Shown in pieces: positions 1 to 9,317 of a DNA stretch of 64,000 nucleotides. Position 1 is the stretch's first letter. Each line of letters starts with the position of its first letter. The stretch covers positions 429,151 through 493,150 of the forward strand of contig NZ_JARXRN010000020.1 in NCBI RefSeq assembly GCF_029888045.1, given 5' to 3'. Under the pieces are notes generated by a model. It was not told the origin of the DNA. It was given only the letters and a program-made list of their open reading frames with translations, and searched no databases. This DNA comes from Luteimonas rhizosphaericola. GTDB taxonomy: Bacteria; Pseudomonadota; Gammaproteobacteria; Xanthomonadales; Xanthomonadaceae. The position numbers were made by a program, and so were the translations under genes.

Positions 1-657
1 GGCCTCGTGCGCGATGCGCAGGCAGTCACCGTGCTCAACGGCATCCCGGTGCAGCGCTTCGGCCACGATGCGCGCGCGCGTGCCGATGCCCGCGAACGTC
101 TCGGGATTCCCGCGACGGTGCCGGTGATCGGCTGCGTCGGGCGGCTGGTCGCGCTCAAGCACCACCGGCTGCTGCTCGCGCTGCTGCCGGCGCTTGCGCG
201 GGCGCATCCCGACCTGCGCGTGGTGCTGGTCGGCGACGGCCCCGAGGAAGCGTCGCTGCGCGCGCAGGCCGCGTCGCTGGGGATGGCGGAGCGCGTGCTG
301 TTCGCCGGCGCGCGTGACGATGTCGCGGCCCTGCTGCCGGCGTTCGACGTCTTCGCCCTGCCCTCGCGCACCGAAGGATTGTCGATCGCGCTGCTGGAAG
401 CCTGCGCGGCCGGCGTGGCGGTGGTGGCCTCGGCGGTCGGCGGCAATCCGGAGATCGTGCGCGACGGGATCAACGGCCGGCTGTTTCCCGACGACGACGG
501 CGACGCGCTGCGCAGCGTGCTGCTGGCGCTGCTGGCCGATGCCGGCGAACGCCGGCGTCTCAGCGCGGCCGCGCGGGACTGGGTGGCGACGCACGCCTCG
601 GTCGAGGCCATGGCTGCGCGCTACGACGAGCTGTACCGGGACGCGCGGGGCGACTGA
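1..657 (+). CDS. Glycosyltransferase family 4, C-terminal part (5' end outside window)
   Basis: The reading frame is open from base 1, so the N-terminal acceptor domain lies upstream of the window; about 218 residues are seen. They form the GT-B C-terminal Rossmann domain of a GT4 enzyme: a VIGCVGRLVALKHH strand-turn, VVLVGDGPEE, and the E-x7-E signature in SRTEGLSIALLEACAAG that binds the nucleotide-sugar donor, then VGGNPEIVRDGINGRLF. It would transfer a sugar from a nucleotide donor to a lipid-linked oligosaccharide at the inner face of the inner membrane. The neighbouring EPS genes support a role in EPS repeat-unit assembly. Donor and linkage cannot be told from sequence. It converges on the beta-helix/deacetylase gene. 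Confidence 0.85.
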   Translation, partial: GLVRDAQAVTVLNGIPVQRFGHDARARADARERLGIPATVPVIGCVGRLVALKHHRLLLALLPALARAHPDLRVVLVGDGPEEASLRAQAASLGMAERVLFAGARDDVAALLPAFDVFALPSRTEGLSIALLEACAAGVAVVASAVGGNPEIVRDGINGRLFPDDDGDALRSVLLALLADAGERRRLSAAARDWVATHASVEAMAARYDELYRDARGD

Positions 658-853
658 GCCCCGCACGGCCGTCGCCGCGACGGCGGTCGGCCGCACGCCC
701 GCATCCGCGGGTTGCGTGTTCGACAATCCCGCCGCCCCCTCGGATCAGTGCGCGTTCCGCGCCCGCGACCGCTCGCGCTCGCCCCACCGGTCCGTCGGGT
801 GTGCGCAATCGCCGGGCAGCACGCGCCCGGCGTCCATTGCGTCTCAGCCCGCC

Positions 854-3625
854 TCAGCCCGCCGCCGCCCGCCGCTGTGCTGCAGCGCCGATGCCGTAGC
901 CCGGACGCGGGATGAGGTGGTCGCGGTACTGCCCGGGATCGCCCGCCAGCCCGGCCTCGGCGGCCTTGGCGATGTTGTAGGCCTCGCGCGCGCTGACGTA
1001 GTGCAGCTTCCAGTCGCGACCGTCGTTGTAGCGCGTCTCCAGATACGTGTGCGCCTCGTCCATCGCCTGGCCCAGCAGCGCGTCCATGTCCTGGTCCTCG
1101 GCGCCGTGGGTGTGGATCTTGACGAAGATCCATTCCGGGCGGCCCTCGACGTGGATGCCGGTGTCCACCCAGGCGTCGATGCGGTCGCGCGTGGCCGGGG
1201 CCACCGCGCGGATGTCGGAATTCTCGATCCGCGGCAGGATGCCCCACTTGCGGTGCTTCCAGCGGAAGCCCAGCGGGCCCTGGATGATCATCAGGTCGCC
1301 TTCGGTCGCGCCGCCCACCTTCACCCGTGGACCGGTGTCGTGCGATTTCGGCCGCGCCGGATCGTCCTTGGCGTAGTAGATGCGGTTCACCGCGCGCGTC
1401 TGGCAGGGATCGGGCGCCGACGGCAGGGTGAAGTCGGCATAGCAGCCGGTCTCGCGCAGCACGACCAGCTCGTTGTCCACGCCGCAGTGGCGGCCGTGCG
1501 GGTGGCTGTTGTCCAGCGCCCAGTTGCCGTGGATGAAGGCCCAGCGCGGCTGCCCGGTCACCGGATCGCGCGGCAGCGCGTCGTGTCGCGTGGCCAGCAG
1601 CTCGGTGAACCGGCTCAGGGTGGCGCGCAGGTTGGCTTCGGTGTCATTGTCGTGGTGCAGGTGGATCTCGATCTCGCCCAGCCCCTGGCGGCACAGTTCG
1701 ACCAGCGCGTCGAGGTGCTCCTCGCGGTATTCCTCTTCCGGGTAGAAGAACGAATGCACCGGCGGGCGCCCGTCCGCATCGCGATGGTTCGCGCACAGCA
1801 CCGGCAGGTCGCGGCGCCAGCGCGCCACGCGCGCACGCTCCTTCGCCAGGTCGGGCTTGCCCCAGGCCGGCTCGTAGTGGTCGACGAAGCAGAACATCAG
1901 GTGCCGCGTGGTGCCGGCGGCCACCGGCGCGCGCCAGTCCTGGCGCATCCAGGCCAGCAGCCATCCGGTCAGGTTGCGCCGGTTCGCCATCCACAGGGCG
2001 AACGCGAGCGTGGCAAGTCCCAGCAGGCCAAGGGCCAGCAGCAGCAGAGTCATCGGCGAAATCCAGTCGGCGGCACGGGGCCAGGCATGTTGCAGGCGGG
2101 CGAGGCCCGAACGCGCGACGACGGCGGTGTCGCCCGCGACTTCGCGCAGTCCGTCGCCCGTGGGGGTCGTGGTCGGCGGCCTGCGCGCGTCCAGCGCACC
2201 GATCGCGGCGCCGGCGGCGGCAGGTTTCTCGAAGGCGCCGATGGTCGGCTCAGCCTCGGAGCGCGGGTCGCCGGCGATGTCGGCGGGCACGTCGGGCAGC
2301 GGCGTGGCGGCCGCCAGCGCGGCGCTGCCGGCCAGCGGGCGTCCGCTGGCGTCGACCAGGAAGTGCGCCTGCACGCTGTGCGCGTCCACCCCCATCCCGG
2401 CGCGCCAGCCGTCGAAGCCGGTGACCGCCATCGCCAGCGGTGAATCCGGCCGCTGGTCCACGAACCGGCACGGGCGCCCGCCTTGGGGATAGCCGTTGAA
2501 GTCGATCCGCGGCGTTCCGGCCAGCGCCGACAGCCCGCCAAGCTCCGGCGACCAGCGGATCTCCACGCAGTGCCCGCCATCCTGCACGACCAGGTTGTTG
2601 AGCAGCGAGACGCCCGTGTTGGGCGGCCGCCCCGCCTCGCCGTACCAGTCCTGGAACACGATGCCGAAGAACAGCGCCGACTGTCCGTCGCGCGCGGCGT
2701 CGATGATCGTGTTGTGCGCCACCACGGTGTCGAGCGTGGCGTACAGGCCGATGCCGGCGTAGCGCGTGTTGCGCACCACGTTGTTGCGCACGATGCCGCG
2801 GATCGCCTCGTGGTAGCCGGGGTTGGCGTCGAGGTCGAAGAAGCCCACGCTGGTGTCGAAGCCGGCCAGGATGCCCGCATCGCCCGTGTTCTCGATCCGG
2901 TTGCGCTGGACCACCACGTCGCGCGCGCCGCCCTTGAAGTACAGCCCGGTGGTGGCGACGTCGTGGATGTAGCTGTCTTCCACCACCATGCCGTCGCCGT
3001 TGACGTTGTCGATGCCGTCGGCGTTCTCGGCGTCGCGGCGCCCGGTGCCGTGGATCTCGACCCGGCGGATGGTGGCGCGCCGGGAGCGCGGGGTGATCTT
3101 GATCCCGTCGCGGCCGGTGTCGCGGATCAGCAGGTCTTCCAGCACCACGTCCGACGCGCCGATGTCGCTGTCCGGCCCGTCCTGGTACCAGTTGGTCTGC
3201 AGCATCACGCCGTAGTAGTAGCCGCCGCTGATCTCCAGGTTCGTCAGCACGCTGCCGGAGGCATCCGGGTCGATCTGCACCGCGACCGAGTCCTGCGTCT
3301 GTGGATCGCAGTGGATGTGGGCGCGCCCCTCGGGCCCCGAACGCAGCGTGAGCCGGTTGCGCAGGCGCACGTCGCATTCGTCGTAGCGGTTGCGGCCCGG
3401 ACGACCGTCGAGTTCGATCACGTCGCCGTCGGCGGCGAGCGCGCGCGAGGTGTCGAGCACGCGCATGATGCTGCGGAACGGCCGCTCGGCCGACCCGTCG
3501 CCGCGGGCATCGTCGCCCGCGCCCGAGACGTGCCAGGTCCGCGCCGCCGCCGGGGCCGGGGCCGCCGCGCACAGTGCCAACGCCATCGCCAGCGCGCAGA
3601 GCCCCCTGATGCTGTGTCCGGCCAT
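854..3625 (-). CDS. Secreted beta-helix protein fused through a membrane segment to a deacetylase-like domain
   Basis: 923 residues from the ATG at 3625, chosen because AGGAG precedes it and a signal peptide (MAGHSIRGLCALAMALALC.., cleavage near APAAA) follows; the frame is open further upstream to 3934 without signal character. Residues about 30-480 are a right-handed parallel beta-helix with repeated short strands such as VVEDSYIHD and VVVQRNRIENTGDAGI. Residues about 525-548 are one hydrophobic helix (TLLLLALGLLGLATLAFALW) followed by basic NRRN. Residues about 570-900 resemble EPS-locus polysaccharide deacetylases, with His/Asp-rich motifs FVDHYEP, IHLHHDND and HGNWALDNSHPHG rather than the NodB TFDD motif. 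The beta-helix part is a close paralog of the protein at 9318-11000. Likely EPS modification; substrate unknown. The junction is odd: the ATG at 2053 overlaps a TGA in another frame (ATGA), so a frameshift joining two former genes is possible. Confidence 0.75.
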   Translation of the reverse strand: MAGHSIRGLCALAMALALCAAAPAPAAARTWHVSGAGDDARGDGSAERPFRSIMRVLDTSRALAADGDVIELDGRPGRNRYDECDVRLRNRLTLRSGPEGRAHIHCDPQTQDSVAVQIDPDASGSVLTNLEISGGYYYGVMLQTNWYQDGPDSDIGASDVVLEDLLIRDTGRDGIKITPRSRRATIRRVEIHGTGRRDAENADGIDNVNGDGMVVEDSYIHDVATTGLYFKGGARDVVVQRNRIENTGDAGILAGFDTSVGFFDLDANPGYHEAIRGIVRNNVVRNTRYAGIGLYATLDTVVAHNTIIDAARDGQSALFFGIVFQDWYGEAGRPPNTGVSLLNNLVVQDGGHCVEIRWSPELGGLSALAGTPRIDFNGYPQGGRPCRFVDQRPDSPLAMAVTGFDGWRAGMGVDAHSVQAHFLVDASGRPLAGSAALAAATPLPDVPADIAGDPRSEAEPTIGAFEKPAAAGAAIGALDARRPPTTTPTGDGLREVAGDTAVVARSGLARLQHAWPRAADWISPMTLLLLALGLLGLATLAFALWMANRRNLTGWLLAWMRQDWRAPVAAGTTRHLMFCFVDHYEPAWGKPDLAKERARVARWRRDLPVLCANHRDADGRPPVHSFFYPEEEYREEHLDALVELCRQGLGEIEIHLHHDNDTEANLRATLSRFTELLATRHDALPRDPVTGQPRWAFIHGNWALDNSHPHGRHCGVDNELVVLRETGCYADFTLPSAPDPCQTRAVNRIYYAKDDPARPKSHDTGPRVKVGGATEGDLMIIQGPLGFRWKHRKWGILPRIENSDIRAVAPATRDRIDAWVDTGIHVEGRPEWIFVKIHTHGAEDQDMDALLGQAMDEAHTYLETRYNDGRDWKLHYVSAREAYNIAKAAEAGLAGDPGQYRDHLIPRPGYGIGAAAQRRAAAG

Positions 3626-3839
3626 GCCGCGCGCGATCTCCTGCCTCGTGTGGATCGGGCCGGCGCCCGCGAGGGCCCGGCACCGGTGAATCGATGGATA
3701 TCTTCGAATACGCGCTTTGCGCGCCCGTGCGGCCACCCGCGTCCGCCCCTCCGTGCTTTCTGCGTAACCCTCGATCGGGAAGGCGCGACTTCCCGGCCGG
3801 TCATGGCCGGGGCGCCGCGGGGGATTGGAGCCGAGGGAC

Positions 3840-4835
3840 GTGAAGAAGCGCATCGCCGCCAGGGTCTTGTCGCACACCGGGCTGGGCCGCCTGCTGGCGG
3901 CGCTGATGCCGCCGCAGGGCATCCTGATCCTCAACTACCACCGCATCGGCGACGGGCGCGATTCGCCCTACGACCGTGAACTGTGGAGCGCGGACGAGGA
4001 GGCCTTCGATGCGCAGATGGCCTGCCTGGCGCGCCACTGCGACGTGATCTCCCCGGGCGACATCGACACCATCGCCGGCCGCCGCGGCCGCCACGTGCTG
4101 GTGACCTTCGACGACGGCTACATCGACAACTACCAGGCGGCGTTCCCGATCCTGCGTGCGCGCGGCGTGCCGGCGACCTTCTTCATCGCCACCGGGTTCA
4201 TCGACCGGCCACGGCTGCCGTGGTGGGATGAGATCGCCTGGCGCGTGCGCTCGACCGCGCAGACGCGCCTGGACCTGCGCCCCTGGCTGCCGGCGCCGCT
4301 GGCGCTGGGCGAGGCGCGAGAGGACGCGATCCACGCCATCCTGTGCGCCTTCAAATCGCTGCGGGCGGAGGACTCCGCGCATCTGATGGCGCGCCTGCGC
4401 GAGGCCACCGGCCAGGCCACGCCCGAGCGCGTCGACGGGCTGTGGATGGACTGGGACATGATCCGCGAGATGGGCGCGGCCGGGATGACCATCGGCGGCC
4501 ACACGGTCGACCACCCGGTGCTCTCACGCCTGCCACCCGAGCGCCAGTGCGAGGAAGTCGAAGGCTGCGCGGCCCGCATCCGCGCCGAGACCGGTCGTCC
4601 GATGGAGTACTTCGCCTATCCGGTGGGCAGCCAGTGGGCGTTCGACGCCGATACCCGTGCCTGCATGGAAGCGGCCGGGGTGCGCCGCGCATTCTCCTAC
4701 TACGGCGGGCACGCGCGTGCGGATTCCCCACGGTTCGACACGCCGCGCATGGCGGTCGAACCCGCGGTCGCCCTGCCCGACCTGGCCGCGATGCTGTGGC
4801 TGCCGCAGCTGTTCGCGCGGGTCGATCCGGCATGA
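3840..4835 (+). CDS. Polysaccharide deacetylase (NodB-type) family protein
   Basis: About 331 residues. The N-terminal region ends in ILILNYHRIGDG, and the NodB homology motif 1 is present as VTFDDGYIDNY (catalytic base and metal Asp), followed by ALPIL-type helix, VPATFFIATGFID and the metal-site region GGHTVDHPVLS. The family removes N- or O-acetyl groups from polysaccharides with a divalent metal. WWDEIAWRVR after motif 2 is typical of the members found in exosortase-type EPS loci. No clear signal peptide is seen. The gene is divergent from the beta-helix/deacetylase gene, with about 215 bp between them. The start is uncertain: GTG at 3840 has GAGG just upstream, while TTG at 3825 is in frame and possible. 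Confidence 0.88.
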   Translation: MKKRIAARVLSHTGLGRLLAALMPPQGILILNYHRIGDGRDSPYDRELWSADEEAFDAQMACLARHCDVISPGDIDTIAGRRGRHVLVTFDDGYIDNYQAAFPILRARGVPATFFIATGFIDRPRLPWWDEIAWRVRSTAQTRLDLRPWLPAPLALGEAREDAIHAILCAFKSLRAEDSAHLMARLREATGQATPERVDGLWMDWDMIREMGAAGMTIGGHTVDHPVLSRLPPERQCEEVEGCAARIRAETGRPMEYFAYPVGSQWAFDADTRACMEAAGVRRAFSYYGGHARADSPRFDTPRMAVEPAVALPDLAAMLWLPQLFARVDPA

Positions 4836-4866
4836 GGACAGCGGTGCGGCGACACGCGGGCAGGCC

Positions 4867-5616
4867 ATGACCCCGCAGACCGACTTCCTCGCCCTGTACC
4901 GCGAACTGGGCATCGATCCGGCGTGCTCGCCTGACGCCTTGAAGCGCGCCTACCGGCGCCGCGTCTCGGAGCTGCATCCCGACCGCGTCAGCGAGGACGC
5001 GGGCGGCGAGGAGGCGCTCAAGTCGCTCAACCTAGGCTATGCCGCTGCGCTGGAGTTCTTCCATGTGCACGGACGGTTCCCGGGGGCTCCGGCGGTGGCG
5101 GTTCCGCGCGCGCCTGCGCCGCCGCTCCGGCCCCTGACCGCAGCCGCGGCCGGCGAGGCGGCCGAGCTGCCGATGGCCCTGCCCGAGGCGCCGCCTCCTC
5201 GCGCCCGACGCTGGCTGAGCCTCACCCTCGCCGCACTGGCGGTGCTGGTGGTGGGCATGCAGTTCGCCGGTCGCGACCCCGTCCCGACCGAAGCGGCCAC
5301 GACCGCGCGGGCGCAGCCGGATGCGCGTCCGCGGACCACAGCGGCCGCTCCGGCGCCGCAGGCGATGCTCGAGATCGGAATGCCTGCGCGCGACGCCCTC
5401 GATGCGCTGGGCGCGCCGACCGATACCGCCGAGGACGGCCGGCTGTGGCACTACGGCCCGTCCTGGGTACGCCTGGTCTGCCGCGAGGTGGTGGACTGGT
5501 ACAGCTCGCCGCTCATGCCGCTGGGCCACTCCCCCATGCATCCGGACGCGCCGGCAGGCGACGCGCCGCCGCGTGGCTGTACCGAGCTCGATCCGCGGAT
5601 GCCGCGGCGCGGCTGA
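4867..5616 (+). CDS. Membrane-anchored J-domain protein with OmlA/SmpA-like C-terminus
   Basis: 249 residues. Residues 5-65 are a J domain with the HPD tripeptide at 37-39 that stimulates Hsp70/DnaK ATPase. Then comes a Pro/Ala-rich linker, one membrane segment at about 116-134 (LSLTLAALAVLVVGMQF), a second linker, and a C-terminal domain from about 165 (GMPARDALDALGAPT.., LWHYGPSWVRL, VDWYSSP) that looks like the small beta-rich SmpA/OmlA fold of envelope lipoproteins. The J domain would be cytoplasmic and the C-terminal domain periplasmic. It lies 31 bp after the deacetylase gene, so it is probably co-transcribed. Its partner and role are unknown. Confidence 0.75.
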   Translation: MTPQTDFLALYRELGIDPACSPDALKRAYRRRVSELHPDRVSEDAGGEEALKSLNLGYAAALEFFHVHGRFPGAPAVAVPRAPAPPLRPLTAAAAGEAAELPMALPEAPPPRARRWLSLTLAALAVLVVGMQFAGRDPVPTEAATTARAQPDARPRTTAAAPAPQAMLEIGMPARDALDALGAPTDTAEDGRLWHYGPSWVRLVCREVVDWYSSPLMPLGHSPMHPDAPAGDAPPRGCTELDPRMPRRG

Positions 5617-5719
5617 CGCCCGGCCTGGCGATGCCGGGCCCGTGGCCAATTTCACCGGTCCCGCGCATGTCCGCCTGCGACCGGCGGCACGGGCGTGCGG
5701 CGGCACGCCCGCCGGCGAC

Positions 5720-7303
5720 TCAGGCCGCGGCTTCCTCGTCCGGCGCCGGGCGGCCCTCGGCCTCGGCCTGCAGCACGCTGCGGCGGATCTTGCCGGTGTT
5801 GGTCTTGGGCAGGGCGTCGCGGAATTCGACCGTGCGCGGGATCATGAACTCCTCCAGGTGCGCACGGCAGTGGGCCAGGATCGCGCGCGCGTCGAGGTCC
5901 TCGCGATCGCTGACCACGATCGCCTTCAGCGCATGGCCCATGATCGGATCGGGTACGCCCACCAGGGCGGCCTCACGGATGCCGGGCAGCGCGTAGAGCA
6001 CGTTCTCGACCTCCTTGGGGCTGACCTTCTCGCCGCGCGACTTGAGGATGTCGTCCTTGCGCCCGACGAAGTACAGGAAGCCCTCGGCATCCATGCGGAA
6101 CAGGTCGCCGGTGTGCAGCACCTTCTCCCAGGGATAGCGGCCGGGGCGCAGCGCCTTGGCGGTCGCCTCCTCGTTGCGCCAGTAGCCCTGCATCACGTGC
6201 CCGCCGCGCACCACCAGCTCGCCGACGGTGTCGGGCGGCAGCGGCCTGCCGTCGTCGTCGGCCACCCACACCTCGGTGCCCGGGATCGCGATACCGACGC
6301 TGTCCGGGCGCTTCGCGAGCTGGTCCGGCGGCAGCCAGGTGCAGCGCTTGGATTCGGTCATCCCGTACATCGAGAACACCTTCGCGTGCGGGAAGATCTC
6401 CTGCAGCTTGAGGATGTGCGCCGGCGGCAGCGCGGCCGCGGTGTTGGTGATGTAGCGCACGCCCTGCGCCCAGGCCGGGTCGAAGTTCCGGATCTGCACG
6501 ATCAGCGCGGCCATCGTCGGCACCAGCGGGAAGCCGGTGACCTGCTCCGAAGCCAGCAGCGGCAGCACCTTCTGCGGGAACGCGAACGACTTCTCCAGCA
6601 CCAGCGTGGCGCCCATCTTCACGCACATCAGCAGCTGGTACAGGCCGTAGTCGAACGACAGCGGCAGCACGCTCAGCACCACGTCGTCCTCATGGGACTC
6701 GAGGTAGGTGGTGATCGAGGACGCGGCGTGCTCGATGTTCTTGTGCGTCATCATGACGCCCTTGGGATTGCCGGTCGACCCCGAGGTGTAGACCAGCATC
6801 GCCAAGTCGATGTCCACGCCCGCCGGGCGCGCGGCGGCGCAGCCCGGCTCGGCGACCGTGGTGAAGGCGTCGTAGCCGACGACGTCGCCGCCCTCGGCCT
6901 CCGCGGACTCGTCCACCACCACCACGCGGCGCACGCTCGGCGCCTGCGCGGCGGCCGCCAGCGCCACCGGCGCCAGGCTGGCCTGGGTGAACAGCACCGC
7001 GGCCTCGCAGTTGTTCAGCACGAAGGCGAGCTTGTCGGCCTTGGTGGTGGCATTGACCACGCTGAACACGCCGCCGGCGCGCAGGGTGCCGAAGATCGCC
7101 ACCGCGGTCTCGACCCGGTTGTCCAGGAACACCACGCAGCGGTCGCCATTGGCGAAGGCGGCATGTTGGACCAGGCCGTCGGCGAAGCGGTCGGCGGCGG
7201 CGTCGAGCTCGGCGTAGCTGGTGCGGCCCCCGGCGTGTACGATCGCCGGGTGCCCCGGCCGGCGCCGGGCCGCGAGGGTGAGGTGGTGCTCGTAGCGGTT
7301 CAT
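5720..7303 (-). CDS. Acyl-CoA ligase (AMP-forming), exosortase-A-locus type
   Basis: 527 residues, an ANL-superfamily adenylate-forming enzyme. The P-loop-like A3 motif YTSGSTGNPKG is near residue 175, SMYGMTESKRC is the A5 motif, LHTGDLF the A7 motif, GRKDDILKSRGEKVSPKEVE the hinge, and KTNTGKIRR carries the C-terminal catalytic Lys. It activates a carboxylate as the acyl-adenylate and passes it to a thiol. The start ATG overlaps the stop of the upstream acyl carrier protein gene (ATGA), so the likely acceptor is that ACP. The sequence resembles the ligase recurrently found in exosortase A/PEP-CTERM EPS loci (TIGR03098-like, from memory). The activated acid is unknown. Confidence 0.88.
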   Translation of the reverse strand: MNRYEHHLTLAARRRPGHPAIVHAGGRTSYAELDAAADRFADGLVQHAAFANGDRCVVFLDNRVETAVAIFGTLRAGGVFSVVNATTKADKLAFVLNNCEAAVLFTQASLAPVALAAAAQAPSVRRVVVVDESAEAEGGDVVGYDAFTTVAEPGCAAARPAGVDIDLAMLVYTSGSTGNPKGVMMTHKNIEHAASSITTYLESHEDDVVLSVLPLSFDYGLYQLLMCVKMGATLVLEKSFAFPQKVLPLLASEQVTGFPLVPTMAALIVQIRNFDPAWAQGVRYITNTAAALPPAHILKLQEIFPHAKVFSMYGMTESKRCTWLPPDQLAKRPDSVGIAIPGTEVWVADDDGRPLPPDTVGELVVRGGHVMQGYWRNEEATAKALRPGRYPWEKVLHTGDLFRMDAEGFLYFVGRKDDILKSRGEKVSPKEVENVLYALPGIREAALVGVPDPIMGHALKAIVVSDREDLDARAILAHCRAHLEEFMIPRTVEFRDALPKTNTGKIRRSVLQAEAEGRPAPDEEAAA

Positions 7304-7560
7304 GCCACGTTCCCGGCCTCGCGCTGCTTGCGCTCGGCATAGGCGGTGATGCCGGCGATGCTGCCGAGGTTCTCAGGCACCACGTCCTCGTCCTCGACCA
7401 CGAAGCCGAACGTTTCCTCGAGCCAGGTCACGATCGTCAGCACGCCGATCGAGTCGATGATGCCGCCTTCCAGCAGGTCCATGTCCGCCGGCGGGTCACC
7501 GCCGTCGCTGGGAAAGGTGGTGGCGATGAAGTCGCGGACGGTCTGTTGCGTGGAAGCCAT
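7300..7560 (-). CDS. Stand-alone acyl carrier protein
   Basis: 86 residues, typical ACP length. The phosphopantetheine attachment site is Ser37 in GGIIDSIGVLTIV, followed by the helix III region FGFVVEDEDVVPENLGSI. An Sfp-type or AcpS transferase would add the pantetheine arm; an Sfp-type one is encoded at 33162-33944. Its stop overlaps the start of the acyl-CoA ligase gene by four bases (ATGA), which indicates translational coupling and a ligase-ACP pair. In exosortase-A EPS loci such pairs are thought to carry an acyl or amino-acyl substituent. The usual partner decarboxylase is not seen here. Confidence 0.9.
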   Translation of the reverse strand: MASTQQTVRDFIATTFPSDGGDPPADMDLLEGGIIDSIGVLTIVTWLEETFGFVVEDEDVVPENLGSIAGITAYAERKQREAGNVA

Positions 7561-7670
7561 GCGGATGTCTGGGTCTCGGGAACGGGAAGGCGCGCCGGGG
7601 CACGCCCGCGGCGGGTGCGCCGCGGTCGGATTGGAACAGATTGCGGCGGTGGACGGAACCGCGGCGGCGC

Positions 7671-9077
7671 TCAGCGCGCGCCGCGCCTGAACAGGACGAC
7701 CTCGACGGTCTGCAGCAGGATCATGAAGTCGAAGAACAGGCCGTGGTTCTTGACGTAGAACAGGTCGAACTTCAGCTTCTCGCGGGCGTCGTTCACCGAG
7801 GCGCCGTAGGGATAGCGCAGCTGCGCCCAGCCGGTCAGCCCCGGCTTCACCGAGTGCCGCACGTTGTAGTAGCGGATCTCCTCGTTGAGCTGGTCGACGA
7901 ACTGCGGCCGCTCGGGGCGCGGGCCGACGAAGCTCATGTCGCCCGCCAGCACGTTGAACAGCTGCGGCAGCTCGTCCAGCCGCGTCGCGCGGATGAAGCG
8001 GCCCACGCGCGTGGTGCGGTCGTCGTTGGTGCTGGCCCAGCGCGCCACGCCGTCCTTCTCGGCGTCGGTGCGCATGCTGCGGAACTTGGTCAGGTCGAAG
8101 GTGCGGCCGCCCTCGCCCACCCGGGTCTGGCGGTAGAGGATCGGCGAACCGGACTCGGCCCACACGCACAGCGCCACCACCAGCATGAACGGCCACGCGA
8201 CCAGCAGCAGCACCAGCGCCGCGGCGATGTCGAAGGCGCGCTTGCTGAGCCGGCGCGGGAACGAGTGGTCGAAGCCGCCGGAGAACACCAGGGTGGACGG
8301 ATCGGCGATCTCGAGCTTGATCAGGCCCGCCTCGCGCTCGAAGAACGCCGGCAGATCCACGATCGCCACGCCCATCTGCGCGCACTGCAGGATCTGGTCC
8401 ATCGGCAGGCCGCCGCGGCGCTCGTCCGGCGCCACCACGATCTCGTGCGCGTGCAGGTCCAGCGCCAGTTCGCGCAGGGTACGCCCGTTCGGATCGACCA
8501 GCAGGTCCTGCGCCACCACCTGGGCCTGGCCCTCGATCGGAAGGAAGCCGATCACGGTGAAGGCCTTGCGGTCGCTGCGGCGGCGCAGGCGGCGGTTGAT
8601 CAGGTCGGCGTTGCTGCCGGCGCCCAGGATCAGGATCCGGCGCTTGAACGCCTCGACCCCGAACAGGCCGTAGACCAGCAACCGCAGCGTGCAGATGAGC
8701 ACGAAGCCGATCAGCAGCGACAGCGCCAGCACGCCACGGCCGATGTAGGTCGACGGCACCGCGTAGTACAGCACCAGCAGGCCGACGCCGCCGAAGGCGA
8801 ACCCCAGGCCGATGCGCAGCATCAGGTCGATGCGGTTGTGGCGCACGTGCGGCTGGTACAGGCCGAAGGCGGCCATGGCGCCGGTGACGAACACGGCCAC
8901 CAGCAGCGAGCGGAACGGCGCGGTGTCGATGAAGAGCCCGCGGCTGGCGGGATCGTCGAGGAACCGCAGCCAGACCGCCAGGGTCACCGCCAGCAGCAGG
9001 ACCGAGAGCTCGAGCAGCCACAGCACCCGGATGGTGCGGTTGGCGCGGCCGGCGAACGCGCCGATCACGATGCCCAC
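7671..9077 (-). CDS. Polyprenyl-phosphate sugar-1-phosphate transferase (EPS priming enzyme)
   Basis: About 468 residues. The N-terminal part has four or five membrane helices (for example LELSVLLLAVTLAVWLRF). A central nucleotide-binding-like domain (RRILILGAGSNADLI, CoA-binding fold) follows. The C-terminal PglC/WbaP catalytic domain has a re-entrant helix (KRAFDIAAALVLLLVAWPFM), SPILYRQTRVGEGG, FRSMRTDAE, the TRLDELPQLFNVLAGDMSFVGPRPE signature and VKPGLTGWAQL. It transfers sugar-1-phosphate from a UDP-sugar to undecaprenyl phosphate, the first step of EPS repeat-unit synthesis, in the inner membrane. It resembles the PEP-CTERM/exosortase-associated branch. The start is uncertain: GTG at 9077 is used, GTG at 9068 is equally possible, and a TTG at 9209 gives a longer form. 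Confidence 0.88.
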   Translation of the reverse strand: MGIVIGAFAGRANRTIRVLWLLELSVLLLAVTLAVWLRFLDDPASRGLFIDTAPFRSLLVAVFVTGAMAAFGLYQPHVRHNRIDLMLRIGLGFAFGGVGLLVLYYAVPSTYIGRGVLALSLLIGFVLICTLRLLVYGLFGVEAFKRRILILGAGSNADLINRRLRRRSDRKAFTVIGFLPIEGQAQVVAQDLLVDPNGRTLRELALDLHAHEIVVAPDERRGGLPMDQILQCAQMGVAIVDLPAFFEREAGLIKLEIADPSTLVFSGGFDHSFPRRLSKRAFDIAAALVLLLVAWPFMLVVALCVWAESGSPILYRQTRVGEGGRTFDLTKFRSMRTDAEKDGVARWASTNDDRTTRVGRFIRATRLDELPQLFNVLAGDMSFVGPRPERPQFVDQLNEEIRYYNVRHSVKPGLTGWAQLRYPYGASVNDAREKLKFDLFYVKNHGLFFDFMILLQTVEVVLFRRGAR

Positions 9078-9317
9078 CCGCGCGGGCGACACACGGGCGG
9101 CACCGCCGCCACATGCCCACGATGCAATGCGTACATGGTCCAAGCCCCCTGATGCCGTTGCGATCGGACGACCGCACCGGTTGGTCCGGTTCGCGGTCGC
9201 CTGATTCAACGCATTTCCCGCCGGGGGCAGGACAGGACGGACTGCGGCCGCTGGCCTGCGCTGGCCAGCGGCCGCACCCGGGGCACCGGCGTCGCCGCCG
9301 GTACCGCGGTCAGCGGA

